Shown: positions 41,997 through 51,350, counted from the stretch's first letter. The stretch: 64,000 bases of DNA from Candidatus Thiodiazotropha sp. (ex Epidulcina cf. delphinae) (GCA_025656455.1 JAHXHS010000014.1:47177-111176), one strand, 5' to 3'. Translations and numbers: made by a program. Notes: generated by a model from the sequence alone, not told the origin.

Positions 41997-42704
41997 ATGC
42001 GACGCAAAGTGCTTATCGTCGAAGATGAACCGGATATCGCCCATCTGGTGCAGGCGCACCTGACCGATATCGGCTGCGAAGCGGATATTGCAGGCAATGG
42101 CGCGGCAGCGATGAATCTGTTCAAGCGAGGAGGGCACCATCTGGTGATCCTCGACTTGATGCTGCCCGACACCGATGGCTTGACCCTGTGCCGTAACATA
42201 CGCGCCTCGGGAGACTATGTGGCGATCCTCATGCTGACCGCCAAGTCGACCGAACTGGACCGGGTGGTGGGACTGGAGATGGGGGCGGACGACTATCTCA
42301 CCAAGCCCTTCAGCGTGCCGGAGCTACTGGCCCGCATCAAGGCCCTGTTTCGCCGTATGGAGGCGCTGAGAGAGGGCGTCGCCGATAGCGCCGGGCAGGA
42401 GACCATCGAGTGGGGCGGGCTCGTCATCGACGTAGAGAAGCGCAGTGTCAGGATCGACGGCAGAGCGGTGGAGTTGACGGCCAGGGAGTTCGATCTGTTG
42501 CTGTTCTTCGCCCGCCATCCCGGTCGCGTGTTCACCCGCGTTCAGCTTCTGGACAAGGTTTGGGGCTACAACCATGACGGTTATGAACACACGGTCAATT
42601 CTCATATCAACCGGTTGCGCGCCAAAATCGAGGCCGATCCCGCAAAACCTCGATATGTGCTGACGGTGTGGGGAGTGGGGTACAAATTCAGCGAGGAACG
42701 GTGA
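41997..42704 (+). CDS. OmpR-family response regulator
   Basis: A 235-residue DNA-binding regulator. The receiver domain has acidic residues VEDEPD, phospho-acceptor Asp53 (LVILDLMLPD), Thr in LMLTAKS and Lys in YLTKPF. A C-terminal winged helix follows (LTAREFDLLLFFARHPGRVFTR, VNSHINRLRAKIE, VWGVGYKF). It pairs with the histidine kinase at 43109, from which it is separated by a duplicated 400-bp spacer rather than the usual direct coupling. The regulon is not evident from the context. Confidence 0.94.
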   Translation: MRRKVLIVEDEPDIAHLVQAHLTDIGCEADIAGNGAAAMNLFKRGGHHLVILDLMLPDTDGLTLCRNIRASGDYVAILMLTAKSTELDRVVGLEMGADDYLTKPFSVPELLARIKALFRRMEALREGVADSAGQETIEWGGLVIDVEKRSVRIDGRAVELTAREFDLLLFFARHPGRVFTRVQLLDKVWGYNHDGYEHTVNSHINRLRAKIEADPAKPRYVLTVWGVGYKFSEER

Positions 42705-43065
42705 GGTTAATTTTGAATTATGAATTTTGAATTGAAGAGGAAGGGCTGTTGCTGCTATTGGTGGAGGTGTTCGCTATTGCTGTTAATGACGGCTGGGTAT
42801 GCCAAATCGAGATATCCAATCGCTTCTTTCAAACATGAGCGTGCGTATAGCACACATATGCGGCGTGGGGAGTGGGGTAGAAATTCAGCGAGGAACGGTG
42901 GGGTTAATTTTGAATTATGAATTATGAATTTTGAATTGAAGAGGAATGGCTGTTGCTGCTATTGGTGGAGGTGTTCGCTATTGCTGTTAATGACGGCTGG
43001 GTATGTCAAATCGAGATATCCAGTCACTGCTTTCAAACACGAGTGTGCGCATAGCGCACACATAC
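42668..43065. repeat. Tandem duplication of ~197 bp between response regulator and kinase
   Basis: The unit starting at 42668 (GTGGGGAGTGGGGTACAAATT..) is repeated from 42865 with about 90% identity. The second copy therefore contains a fossil of the regulator gene's last 36 bp, followed by the same AT-rich AATTTTGAATTATGAATT tract. At 43063-43101 the inverse sequence (CAATTCAAAATTC..) appears, so the tracts can pair over a long hairpin. A GTGCGYATAGCRCACA palindrome ends each copy. Frames inside are not gene-like. Confidence 0.8.
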
Positions 43066-43108
43066 AATTCAAAATTCAAAATTCATAATTCAAAATTAAC
43101 CTCAAGCA

Positions 43109-44578
43109 ATGTTCAGCTCCCTCTACGCCCGACTCTCCCTAGCCCTGATCGGACTCTTCCTGGTCACGGGGATTCTGTACACCCTGATTACGTCTGCCAC
43201 CACCGAGCGCTATCTGCAGGAGATCACGCAACAGTTCAATCGCGATCTGGCGCAAAATATCGTGGCCGATCGACAATTGGTCATTGAAGGCGCGATGAAC
43301 GATCAGGCGCTGAAAAAGACCTTCAGCGCCTACATGGATATCAATCCCAGTATCGAGATCTATCTGCTCGACAAGGCGGGCAATATCCTTGCCTTCTCCG
43401 CCGATCCCGGTAAGGTCAAGCGCAAGCGGGTGGATCTGCAACCGATCCAGGCCTTTATGCGGGGAGAGGGCTTTCCCCTGCTGGGAGACGACCCTCGCTC
43501 CCATCAACGGCGCAAGGCCTTTTCCGTGACCCCGGTGCCCGCCGGAGACATGCCCGCGGGCTATCTCTATGTGGTGTTGAGGGGAGAGGAGTACGACCAC
43601 GCGGAACAGGCCGTGCAAGAGAGCTATGCCATACGTTACAGCGCGGGCGCGGTGGCGGTCAGTCTCGGGTTCGGACTGTTGACCGGCCTGCTGTTGTTTC
43701 ACTGGTTGACCCGGCGGCTGCAACGGCTCTCCAGTGTCATGGCGACCTTTCAAGAAAGCGACTTCGCCCGCCATGAACCCTTCGCCGAAACCCCCGAACC
43801 GAAGGGGGATGAGGTGGACCGTTTGGGCGCGGCCTTTGATGAGATGGCCCAGCGCATCATCGACCAGTGGGGGCAGCTCAAGGAGCAGGACCGCCTGCGC
43901 CGGGAACTGGTGGCCCAGGTGTCACACGACCTGCGGACCCCCCTTGCGGCGCTGCATGGTTATCTTGAGACCCTGAATATGAAGGGCGACGACCTTAACC
44001 AGGATCGCAGGGAAGCGTATCTGGGCATCGCCCTCAACCAGAGCGGTCGTCTGAAACGCATGGTGGAAGACCTGTTCGATCTGGCGCAACTGGAGGCGCG
44101 CGAGACCCGGCCTGTCTGCGAGACCTTGCCCCTGGCCGAACTGCTGCAGGATGTGATGCAGAAGTTCCAACTGCGGGCCCAGGAGGCAGGGGTGAAGCTG
44201 GATTGGCGGATTCCCGAGTCGCCCTGCTTTGTCGAGGCCGACTTCGCCCTGACAGAACGGGTGCTCGACAATCTCATCGGCAATGCCCTCGATCATGTCG
44301 ATGAAGGCGGAATGGTTCGCCTGGAGATTTTACAGCAGCAGAGCGAGGCGCTCGTCAAAGTGACAGACAGCGGCAAGGGGATCGACAATGATCAACTGCC
44401 GCACATCTTCGAACCCTTCTATCGCCATCGCAAACCCGACCGTGAAGGCGGACACGCCGGTTTGGGATTGGCCATAGCAAGGCGCATGGTCGAGCTGCAG
44501 GGGGGGTATATCTCTGCCGCCAACAGCGAAACCGGCGGCGCCTGTTTCAGATTTACCCTGCCGCTGGCGTCACCCTGA
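43109..44578 (+). CDS. Sensor histidine kinase (EnvZ/BaeS-like)
   Basis: A 489-residue inner-membrane kinase with TM1 at 8-30, a periplasmic domain of about 145 residues with SIEIYLLDKAGNILAFSADP (PAS/PDC-like), TM2 near 176-198, and HAMP. HisKA has His near 273 in AQVSHDLRTPLAALHGY. HATPase has the N-box NLIGNALDH, G1 VTDSGKGID, F-box HIFEPFYRH and G2 GHAGLGLAIARRM. It is the partner of the OmpR-type regulator at 41997. The periplasmic signal is unknown. Its start lies directly after the palindromic AATTCAAAATT tract. Confidence 0.93.
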   Translation: MFSSLYARLSLALIGLFLVTGILYTLITSATTERYLQEITQQFNRDLAQNIVADRQLVIEGAMNDQALKKTFSAYMDINPSIEIYLLDKAGNILAFSADPGKVKRKRVDLQPIQAFMRGEGFPLLGDDPRSHQRRKAFSVTPVPAGDMPAGYLYVVLRGEEYDHAEQAVQESYAIRYSAGAVAVSLGFGLLTGLLLFHWLTRRLQRLSSVMATFQESDFARHEPFAETPEPKGDEVDRLGAAFDEMAQRIIDQWGQLKEQDRLRRELVAQVSHDLRTPLAALHGYLETLNMKGDDLNQDRREAYLGIALNQSGRLKRMVEDLFDLAQLEARETRPVCETLPLAELLQDVMQKFQLRAQEAGVKLDWRIPESPCFVEADFALTERVLDNLIGNALDHVDEGGMVRLEILQQQSEALVKVTDSGKGIDNDQLPHIFEPFYRHRKPDREGGHAGLGLAIARRMVELQGGYISAANSETGGACFRFTLPLASP

Positions 44579-44988
44579 TATCAGCAATTCATATTAACGC
44601 TTCTACCGATGACCAGAATCGTCGTATTTTCCCCCACCCATTCGATGTGGTGAAGAACCGACCCGGCTCTTTCCCTGATCGAGTGGGCAACGGAAAGCGC
44701 ATGAATAGGCCGCCAATGGACGCCAATCACCGCTAAGGACCGCAACGCGGGATCGAGTCATTTGTGGGCCTCCCTTCGGGCGCGACGAGAAGCCATCATC
44801 CGCGTTGTTGCGTTGCTTGGAAAGGGCGCGCCATTCCATCCTTCGGTCCGTAAACGGCACATTCATGTGCCACTTCTCCCTGCGCAACGCGCCTAGTACC
44901 CCAAGGGCACTTCCTGCGGGGCGCGGCTAATGGCTTCTCGTCACGCTGAAAACGTCAAACAGTAATAGGACACTACACGAGCTGTTCC
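44579..44988. repeat. Intergenic composite repeat region
   Basis: Contains the inverted family D motif (44618-44660, ..CATTCGATGTGGTGAAGAACC), a family E copy (44656-44738) and a MITE-like segment bounded by the inverted repeats GACGAGAAGCCAT (44784-44796) and ATGGCTTCTCGTC (44930-44942). The promoter of the gene at 44989 should lie in the last 50 bp. Minus-strand reading frames across the region translate repeats and are not called. Confidence 0.6.
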
Positions 44989-45510
44989 ATGTGTGCCGAC
45001 GAAAGCAAAGACAACCCCGCGTTGCGCCGCCTCTACCAAGCCGACCAGACAGACAGGCAAGGGTTTCCGAAGGCGGAGCAGCAGCGCGGTCTGCTCATCG
45101 AAAGGGACCGCCGGCGCATCCAGGCAGTGCACGACGCCATCGCGGGCGGCGAACTCAACACCGCCGCAGATTTTTATCATGCCGCGATGATCCTCCAACA
45201 CAGCCGGGTCCTCGAAGATATTGTCCAGGCCGGCAAGCTGGCCGGCCGGGCCATGGCCTTGGCGGAAAAAGGGAGTTCGTTATACTGCCAGGCGCGATGG
45301 CTGACGGCAGCCGCCGACGACCGCAGCCGCATGTATCAGGGTCAGCCCCAGCGTTACGGCACCCAGTTCGTGCACAACGAAGAGACAGGCCGCTGGGAGT
45401 TGTATCGCTTGGATCAGCAAGCGGTCAGCGACGCCGACCGCCGCGAACACGGCATAGATCTCGAGCAGATCCAGAAGACATTGGAAGAACTCAATGCAGC
45501 ATCCCAATGA
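44989..45510 (+). CDS. DUF6624-like cytoplasmic protein
   Basis: A 173-residue soluble protein. The pattern NPALRRLYQADQTDRQG, RDRRRIQAVHDAIAGGELNTAADFYHAAMILQH, ARWLTAAADDRSRMYQGQPQRYGTQFV matches the DUF6624 type, in which DQxDR, AAMIxQH and RYGTQF are conserved. There is no signal peptide and no catalytic motif I can name. A single gene between repeat regions. A poor ribosome binding site precedes the ATG. Function unknown. Confidence 0.7.
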   Translation: MCADESKDNPALRRLYQADQTDRQGFPKAEQQRGLLIERDRRRIQAVHDAIAGGELNTAADFYHAAMILQHSRVLEDIVQAGKLAGRAMALAEKGSSLYCQARWLTAAADDRSRMYQGQPQRYGTQFVHNEETGRWELYRLDQQAVSDADRREHGIDLEQIQKTLEELNAASQ

Positions 45511-45872
45511 AGCGCTTCCCCAGATAAGGTGCGTCAGCGCCACACACTGTCTAAGCCCGTAGATTCAACGCAAATGAGTTCAACAACTTTATTCACCATG
45601 ATAAGGCCTCCCCGAAAAACTCAAAACTCAAAACTCAAAACTCAAAATTCAAAATTCAAAATTCAAAATTCAAAATTCAAGACCCCCGTGACCCATTTGT
45701 GATTTCCGCGTGATGCCTTGCGGATCGCCGTCGCTTAAACTGCCCCGCATGAGGGTTCGGATTCCCTGAATTTTCACCCGAAATTTGCCGGTGAATCTCA
45801 GGGAGCCGTTTTTGTCAGAGTCAATAACGGTCTCAAGTGATGCCGGTATCGCATGTTGCGGGGAGATGATGA
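45511..45872. repeat. Intergenic region with heptanucleotide tandem repeat
   Basis: At 45615-45681 a seven-base unit (ACTCAAA changing to ATTCAAA) is repeated about nine times without interruption. The rest contains no gene. The tract lies about 190 bp upstream of the msrB start. The same AATTCAAA unit forms the ends of the duplication at 42668-43101. Confidence 0.75.
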
Positions 45873-46364
45873 ATGAAACGCAGAAGCCTGATCAAACTAC
45901 TGGGCGTGGCGGCCCTGGCGCCGGTCATCGGCCAATCCGTTTTTGCCAGACAGGATGAAACAATGAAACAGCCTGAAAAGCTCGATCTGAGCGAAGCCCA
46001 ATGGCGTGAGCGACTGACCCCGGAGCAGTTCCACATCTTGCGCGAAGCGGGTACGGAACGGCCGGGCACCAGCCCGTTGCTGCAGGAGAAGCGAAACGGC
46101 GCCTATGCCTGTGTCGCCTGCGACAATCCCCTGTTCGATGCCTCTACCAAGTATGAAAGCGGCACCGGGTGGCCCAGTTTCTATGACTTCATCCCCGGCG
46201 CCCTGGGGACCCAAAAGGACTACAAGCTCATCTGGCCGCGCACCGAGTACCACTGTGCCCGTTGCGGCGGCCATCACGGGCATGTCTTCAATGACGGACC
46301 GAAGCCGACCGGACTGCGCTATTGCAACAACGGCATCGCATTGAAGTTCGTGCCGGCCGGTTGA
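45873..46364 (+). CDS. msrB: Exported peptide-methionine (R)-S-oxide reductase MsrB
   Basis: A 163-residue thioredoxin-like repair enzyme reducing methionine-R-sulfoxide in proteins. Zinc ligands Cys80/Cys83 (CVAC) and Cys128/Cys131 (CARC) and catalytic Cys151 in RYCNNGIALKF are present, as are GTGWPSF and the HxGHVFxDGP loop. The N-terminus KRRSLIKLLGVAALAPVIG is a probable twin-arginine signal, so this is a periplasmic form. The start is 45873. The next gene begins at the base following its stop codon, and both products are exported redox proteins. Confidence 0.95.
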   Translation: MKRRSLIKLLGVAALAPVIGQSVFARQDETMKQPEKLDLSEAQWRERLTPEQFHILREAGTERPGTSPLLQEKRNGAYACVACDNPLFDASTKYESGTGWPSFYDFIPGALGTQKDYKLIWPRTEYHCARCGGHHGHVFNDGPKPTGLRYCNNGIALKFVPAG

Positions 46365-47120
46365 ATGAGGCTCCGTCCCGTGTTCAGGCTGCTGCTTGCC
46401 GGTTTGCTGATGGCTCTGGTCCCCGGACTGCAGGCCGAACCCCTCACTTTGGAGAGTCCCGTCGAGCGGGTGAACCTGCTCGAACTCTACACCTCCCACG
46501 GCTGCAGCAGTTGTCCCCCGGCCGACGCCTGGTTGAGAGGCCTGGAGGAGCATCCCGGACTTTGGCGGCGACTGATCCCGATCGCCTTCCATGTCGATTA
46601 CTGGGACGACCTCGGTTGGCCGGATCGCTTCGCCACGGCCACCTACACCCAGCGCCAACGGGACTATCGGCGGAGCGGGGCGTTGCAATCGGTCTATACC
46701 CCCGGTTTCGTGCTCAATGGACGTGAATGGCGCGGCTGGTTTCGCCGTCATCAACCCGATCTCCAGTCACAAGCGAAGGTGGGTCGGTTGACCCTGCGGG
46801 TCGAAAGCGGACAAGGTGTGAAGGTCCGTTTCGCCCCCACATCCCAGCTCGAAGGTGTCGCTTTGCAAGCCAACCTGGCGCTGCTCGGTTTCGGACTCTC
46901 CACCCCGGTCGGTGGCGGAGAAAACCGTGGCCATACCCTGAAAGAAGGTTTCGTGGTCTTGAGCCACAATCATGCAGACGCCCTCGGTGACGACAACGGT
47001 TGGCGCTTCGACTGGCCCGATATCCCGGCCACCGAAGCGTCAAAACTGGCGCTTGTGGTCTGGCTCAATCATCCGGGCTCAGCCGAACCGGTACAGGCGG
47101 CAGGGGGCTGGTTGCCTTAA
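46365..47120 (+). CDS. DUF1223 exported thioredoxin-like protein
   Basis: A 251-residue protein with signal peptide (LLLAGLLMALVPGLQA) and the DUF1223 core: NLLELYTSHGCSSCPPADAWL, with a CxxC at Cys47/Cys50, then IPIAFHVDYWDDLGWPDRFA, YTQRQRDY and YTPGFVLNGREW. DUF1223 proteins have a thioredoxin-like fold in the periplasm; the dithiol is intact here. Direct abutment with msrB suggests a joint role in envelope oxidative protein repair, for example as reductant, which is inference. Confidence 0.87.
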   Translation: MRLRPVFRLLLAGLLMALVPGLQAEPLTLESPVERVNLLELYTSHGCSSCPPADAWLRGLEEHPGLWRRLIPIAFHVDYWDDLGWPDRFATATYTQRQRDYRRSGALQSVYTPGFVLNGREWRGWFRRHQPDLQSQAKVGRLTLRVESGQGVKVRFAPTSQLEGVALQANLALLGFGLSTPVGGGENRGHTLKEGFVVLSHNHADALGDDNGWRFDWPDIPATEASKLALVVWLNHPGSAEPVQAAGGWLP

Positions 47121-47533
47121 ACCCGTGCTGAGGAAAACAGTAGAGCGTCTATCTCATCACCCATTCAAATCTCAGGTAATCTTGCTCTGTATGGAAACTC
47201 TTGTATAGAAACCCGTAGGTCACGTTGCGCAGCTACGTGACACCCCCATTGAGTCAGGTAGCCGCTCCGCGTCAACCTGACCTACGACTTCATCAGGGAT
47301 CCACTTTTTTCTCAACGACTTAGCCGCCTTTCCCTTTGCGTGCTTCGCGGCTTTGCGAGCGTCAATTATCGTCTTGAACTACCCACAAGTTTTGCTGAAG
47401 AGCAAAATTTGTTTTGATAATCGATGGCATTGTCGTGTAGTCTTCCGACCGGAATACAGGATTTTTGGATAGACAAGGAGCCTGTAACGGGTTGTAGCCG
47501 TTGCAGGGATTGAGGATATTGAGTTTGGATAGG
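47121..47533. repeat. Intergenic repeats before the secreted-protein operon
   Basis: Contains family B copy 3 (47214-47287) and the right half plus tail of family C (47330-47403). From 47404 to 47533 lies the unique leader of the giant-protein operon, with a small hairpin AACGG..CCGTT at 47487-47503. No clear promoter boxes can be assigned. Several in-frame TTG codons precede the chosen ATG. Confidence 0.6.
47214..47287. repeat. Double-hairpin repeat (family B), copy 3
   Basis: A 74-bp copy of the element described at 7103-7177, differing at a few positions. It has terminal CGTAGGTCA/TGACCTACG and the same two internal stems. It lies 93 bp downstream of the DUF1223 gene. Confidence 0.75.
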
Positions 47534-50500
47534 ATGAATCGTACAGGAAGTAGCCAAGCCTTGGCTTGGTTGATTGCGCTGGTGGCTTTGTTGTTTACCG
47601 GCGCCGCCCATGCCGGCACGGTCTGCGCCCAGGTCAAGATTGAGATCAAGCAGGAGCTGACCCTCGAAAGACAGGCCTTCGATGCCATGATGCGCATCAA
47701 TAACGGCCTCGACACCCTCCCCATCAACAACGTCAATGTCAGCGTCAACTTCGAGGACGAAGCGGGCAACAGCGTACTCGCCAGCTCCGATCCCAACCAC
47801 GCCAGCGCCAGTTTTTTCATCCGCATCGACTCGATGGACAACATCAGCGATGTCAGCGGCTACGGCTCCGTCGCCCCCGCCACCACCGCCGAGATCCATT
47901 GGCTGATCATCCCCGCCCCCGGCGCGGCCGATAACCAGCCCAGCGGCAAACTCTATTTTGTCGGCGCCACCTTGGATTACACTCTCGGCGGCGAGCCCGA
48001 AAGCGTCACCGTCACCCCCGACTTCATCACCGTCAAGCCCCTGCCCAACTTGACCCTCGACTACTTTCTCACCCGCGAGGTCAACGCCGACGACCCCCTC
48101 ACCCCGGCGATCGAGCCGATCGAGCCCTATACCCTCGGGGTGCGGGTGCAAAACAACGGCCAGGCAGCGGCCAGCAACCTCAAGATCGAATCGGCCCAAC
48201 CCAGGATCATCGAGAACGAACAGGGGCTGTTGATCGGCTTCGAGATCATCGGCAGCAGCGTTGACGATCAACCAACCGCGCCGACCCTGCTCACCGATTT
48301 CGGCGACATCCCCGGCAACAGCGCCAAGGCCGGGCGCTGGGTGATGACCAGCACCTTGTCGGGCGAGTTTGTCGACTTCAGCGCCACCTTCACCCATGCC
48401 GACGAATTGGGCGGGGCGCTGACCTCCATCATGGAGGGGGTGCAGGCCCATCTGCTGGTCAGGGATGTGCGGGTCGATCTACCCGGCCGGGACAATGTCC
48501 GCGACTTTCTCGCCCAGGACGGGGATATCCTGCGGGTCTACGAATCGGACAGCATCGACACCGAGGTCACCGAGCGCACCGCCCAGGCCAGCTTCACCCT
48601 GCACAATCAGAGCGGCAGCCTGATGACCTACGACCTCGCCTTCCCGCCGGTCAACGGTTTCGCCTATGTCAAGCTGCCCGATCCGTACAATGGCCAGAAG
48701 GCGATCACCCACGTGGTCCGCTCCGACGGCAAGTCGATCCCGCTTGACAACGCCTGGGCCTCCAAGACACGCAATCGCAATACCAACCCCATGAGTTGGG
48801 ATCATTACATTAATTTCTTTGACGCCAACACCACCGGCGTCTACAGCGTGCAGATGGACGATCCGGTGACCGGTCCGGTGGCGCCGGTCCTGCAGTACAT
48901 TCCCCCACGCACCACCCATGAGGGCAGCCAGATCGGCTTCATCATCGAGGCCAGCGACCCCAACGGAGAGATCCCCTCCCTCTCCGCGGCGCCCCTGCCC
49001 ACCGGGGCCGTGTTTGCCGACAATGGCGACGGCACCGCGTTTTTCAACTGGACCCCCGCGATCGGTCAGGCCGGGACCTACACCATCACCTATAGCGCCA
49101 CCGACGGCGCCCTCACCGCCACCCGCGCCGCGAGCATCCGCGTCAACTCCGCCTCGGACACCGACGGCGACGGCATGGACGACGCCTGGGAATTACAGCA
49201 TTTCGGCAATCTCGACCGGGACGGCAGCGGCGATCTCGATGGCGACGGCGTCTCGGACCTGAACGAATTCCTCAACGGCACCGATCCCTCCGCCGGTCCC
49301 CAGGTGCCCGTGATCGAAGCCCCCCTCTACGATGTCGAGGTCGATCTGCCGCAACCGGCCTTGAGCGTGATCAACGTGCCCCATCCCCCCGGCGTCACCA
49401 TGACCTACAGCTTTGAGGTCTACGCCGACGCCGAGATGACCCAGTTGGTGGCCAGCGCCGGCGCTGTGCCCGAGGGGACGGGGAGCACCGCCTGGACCCT
49501 GCCGACAGCACTCAACGACAACACCGGCTACACCTGGCGGGTGAGGGCCTACGACGGTTCGGTCTACAGCCTGTGGAGCAACGGCCGTTTCTTCGTCAAC
49601 ACCGCCAACGACCCACCAGGGGCGCTGACCGTCAGCGCCCCCCCGGACGGCGCCGAGGTGGATCGGATCGACCCCTTGCTGGCGGTCACCAACGCCCAGG
49701 ACGTGGACCGCGACACCCTGAGCTACCGCTTCGAGCTCTCCGAGTTCGCCGATCTCTCATCGCCCCTGGCCGTTGTCGCAGGGATAGCGCCCGGCATCGG
49801 CGGCGCCACCGGCTGGGTGGTCGATGCGCCGTTGTCGGAGAACGGTTACTACTATTGGCGGGCCACCGTAACCGATGAACACGGGCTCGATACGCCCGGG
49901 CCGATTGCCGGTTTCTTCGTCAACGCCGCCAACGATGCGCCGCCGGCGCCGGTTATCCAGGCGCCATTGGATGGCGAAGCGATCGAAACCTATACAGCAG
50001 CCCTTACGGTCGCCAATGTCCAGGACCCCGATGGCGATCCGGTGACCTACCACTACGAGCTCTATAGACCCGGGGCCGCCCCGGAAGCCTCCGGCCCGAT
50101 CGCCGAAGGGATCGGCGCGACGCAATGGCAAGTCGGCGATCTGTTCGAAGACGCGATCTATTTCTGGCAGGTCAGGGCATCCGACGGGGCCGCCCACAGC
50201 GACTGGGCGCAGGCAAGCTTCCTCGTCAATGCCATCAACACCGCGCCAAGCGCGCCCACTGTCAACAACCCCGGCGATCAGGCCTGGGTGGCCACCCAGC
50301 AGCCGACCCTGCAGGTCAACCCCGCCAGCGATCCCGACGGCGACCCACTGAGCTACCGCTTTGAGCTCTATGCAGAGCCGGACCTCGCCACGCCGCTGGC
50401 GACCCATGTCACGACCCAGACGAGTTGGACCCTCGACACGCCGCTGCCCAACCATCAGTGGTATGACTGGCGGGTCCGCGCCGAGGATCCCGCCGCGGAG

Positions 50501-51346
50501 GCGAGCGACTGGACCCCGTTCAGCCGGCTGTTCGTGGACGACAACGGCGTCAACGACACCCCCACGATCACCTTTACCGAACCGGCCGCCGATGTCACGG
50601 TCAGCGGCGCCACCGCCACCCTGCGTTGGGATGATCAGGACCCGGACAGCAGCGCAAACATCAATCTCCACTACGACACCGACGATCAGGGCGAGGACGG
50701 CATCCTGATCGCCTATCGGCTGGAAGAGGATGAGGACGGCGCCGGTGATATCTTCGAGTGGCCGATCGCCTCGATGCCGAACGGCGAGTATTGGATCTAT
50801 GGCGTGATTTACGATGGCAACAGCCTGTCATCGGCCTATGCCCCAGGGTCGATAACCATCACCGGTCGATTGACCGTGCCCGATACCGTCGGGCTCGACC
50901 GGACGGTGGCGGAGACCGCTCTCACCGATGCCGGTTTGACGCTCGGCCTAGTCACCGAACAGGCCAGCGAAACCGTGCCGGCGGGGGTGGTGATCAGCCA
51001 GAATCCGCTGGCTGGGAGTGCGGCAATGCCTGATGCCGCGATTAATCTGGCGGTCTCCTCGGGCGCTCAGGCCATCACGGATCTCGAAGCCGGTCCGAAC
51101 AAGACCTGGACACCGCTTACCTGGAGCTGCGTGGCTGGCGCGGATAGCTACAACATCTACCGCAGCACCACCGCGGGTGGGTCCTATGACTTGATTGTCT
51201 CCGGGCATACCACGGATGTCTGCACCTATACCGATACGGGTTTGCTCACCTTCCTCCGGTATTACTACGTCGTGACTTCGGTCACCAACGGTGTGGAGTC
51301 GGCCTATTCGAACGAAGCGGTCGCAAAACTGTTGACTGACAGGTGA
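47534..51346 (+). CDS. Secreted multi-domain Ig/Fn3 protein with PASTA domain
   Basis: A 1270-residue exported protein. Signal peptide 1-28 (ALAWLIALVALLFTGAAHA). An unrecognised N-terminal beta-rich region follows (about 29-445). Then come an Ig/cadherin-like domain (about 450-540), a calcium-binding thrombospondin-3-like stretch (DTDGDGMDDAWE.. DRDGSGDLDGDGVSD, about 542-580) and four tandem Fn3-like repeats (about 590-1000), each with YxFELY and YxWRVRAxDG. A PASTA domain (VPDTVGLDRTVAETALTDAG, about 1111-1177) and a final Fn3-like domain end the protein. No anchor is visible. Start ATG 47534; TTGs upstream are possible. It is first of five genes spaced by 20 bp or less, hinting at an assembled surface structure. 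Confidence 0.85.
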   Translation: MNRTGSSQALAWLIALVALLFTGAAHAGTVCAQVKIEIKQELTLERQAFDAMMRINNGLDTLPINNVNVSVNFEDEAGNSVLASSDPNHASASFFIRIDSMDNISDVSGYGSVAPATTAEIHWLIIPAPGAADNQPSGKLYFVGATLDYTLGGEPESVTVTPDFITVKPLPNLTLDYFLTREVNADDPLTPAIEPIEPYTLGVRVQNNGQAAASNLKIESAQPRIIENEQGLLIGFEIIGSSVDDQPTAPTLLTDFGDIPGNSAKAGRWVMTSTLSGEFVDFSATFTHADELGGALTSIMEGVQAHLLVRDVRVDLPGRDNVRDFLAQDGDILRVYESDSIDTEVTERTAQASFTLHNQSGSLMTYDLAFPPVNGFAYVKLPDPYNGQKAITHVVRSDGKSIPLDNAWASKTRNRNTNPMSWDHYINFFDANTTGVYSVQMDDPVTGPVAPVLQYIPPRTTHEGSQIGFIIEASDPNGEIPSLSAAPLPTGAVFADNGDGTAFFNWTPAIGQAGTYTITYSATDGALTATRAASIRVNSASDTDGDGMDDAWELQHFGNLDRDGSGDLDGDGVSDLNEFLNGTDPSAGPQVPVIEAPLYDVEVDLPQPALSVINVPHPPGVTMTYSFEVYADAEMTQLVASAGAVPEGTGSTAWTLPTALNDNTGYTWRVRAYDGSVYSLWSNGRFFVNTANDPPGALTVSAPPDGAEVDRIDPLLAVTNAQDVDRDTLSYRFELSEFADLSSPLAVVAGIAPGIGGATGWVVDAPLSENGYYYWRATVTDEHGLDTPGPIAGFFVNAANDAPPAPVIQAPLDGEAIETYTAALTVANVQDPDGDPVTYHYELYRPGAAPEASGPIAEGIGATQWQVGDLFEDAIYFWQVRASDGAAHSDWAQASFLVNAINTAPSAPTVNNPGDQAWVATQQPTLQVNPASDPDGDPLSYRFELYAEPDLATPLATHVTTQTSWTLDTPLPNHQWYDWRVRAEDPAAEASDWTPFSRLFVDDNGVNDTPTITFTEPAADVTVSGATATLRWDDQDPDSSANINLHYDTDDQGEDGILIAYRLEEDEDGAGDIFEWPIASMPNGEYWIYGVIYDGNSLSSAYAPGSITITGRLTVPDTVGLDRTVAETALTDAGLTLGLVTEQASETVPAGVVISQNPLAGSAAMPDAAINLAVSSGAQAITDLEAGPNKTWTPLTWSCVAGADSYNIYRSTTAGGSYDLIVSGHTTDVCTYTDTGLLTFLRYYYVVTSVTNGVESAYSNEAVAKLLTDR

Positions 51347-51350
51347 TGAG

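Noticed and set aside
44603..44887. 94-codon minus-strand frame
   Set aside because: It lies across family D and E repeats and a MITE-like inverted repeat; no conserved features.
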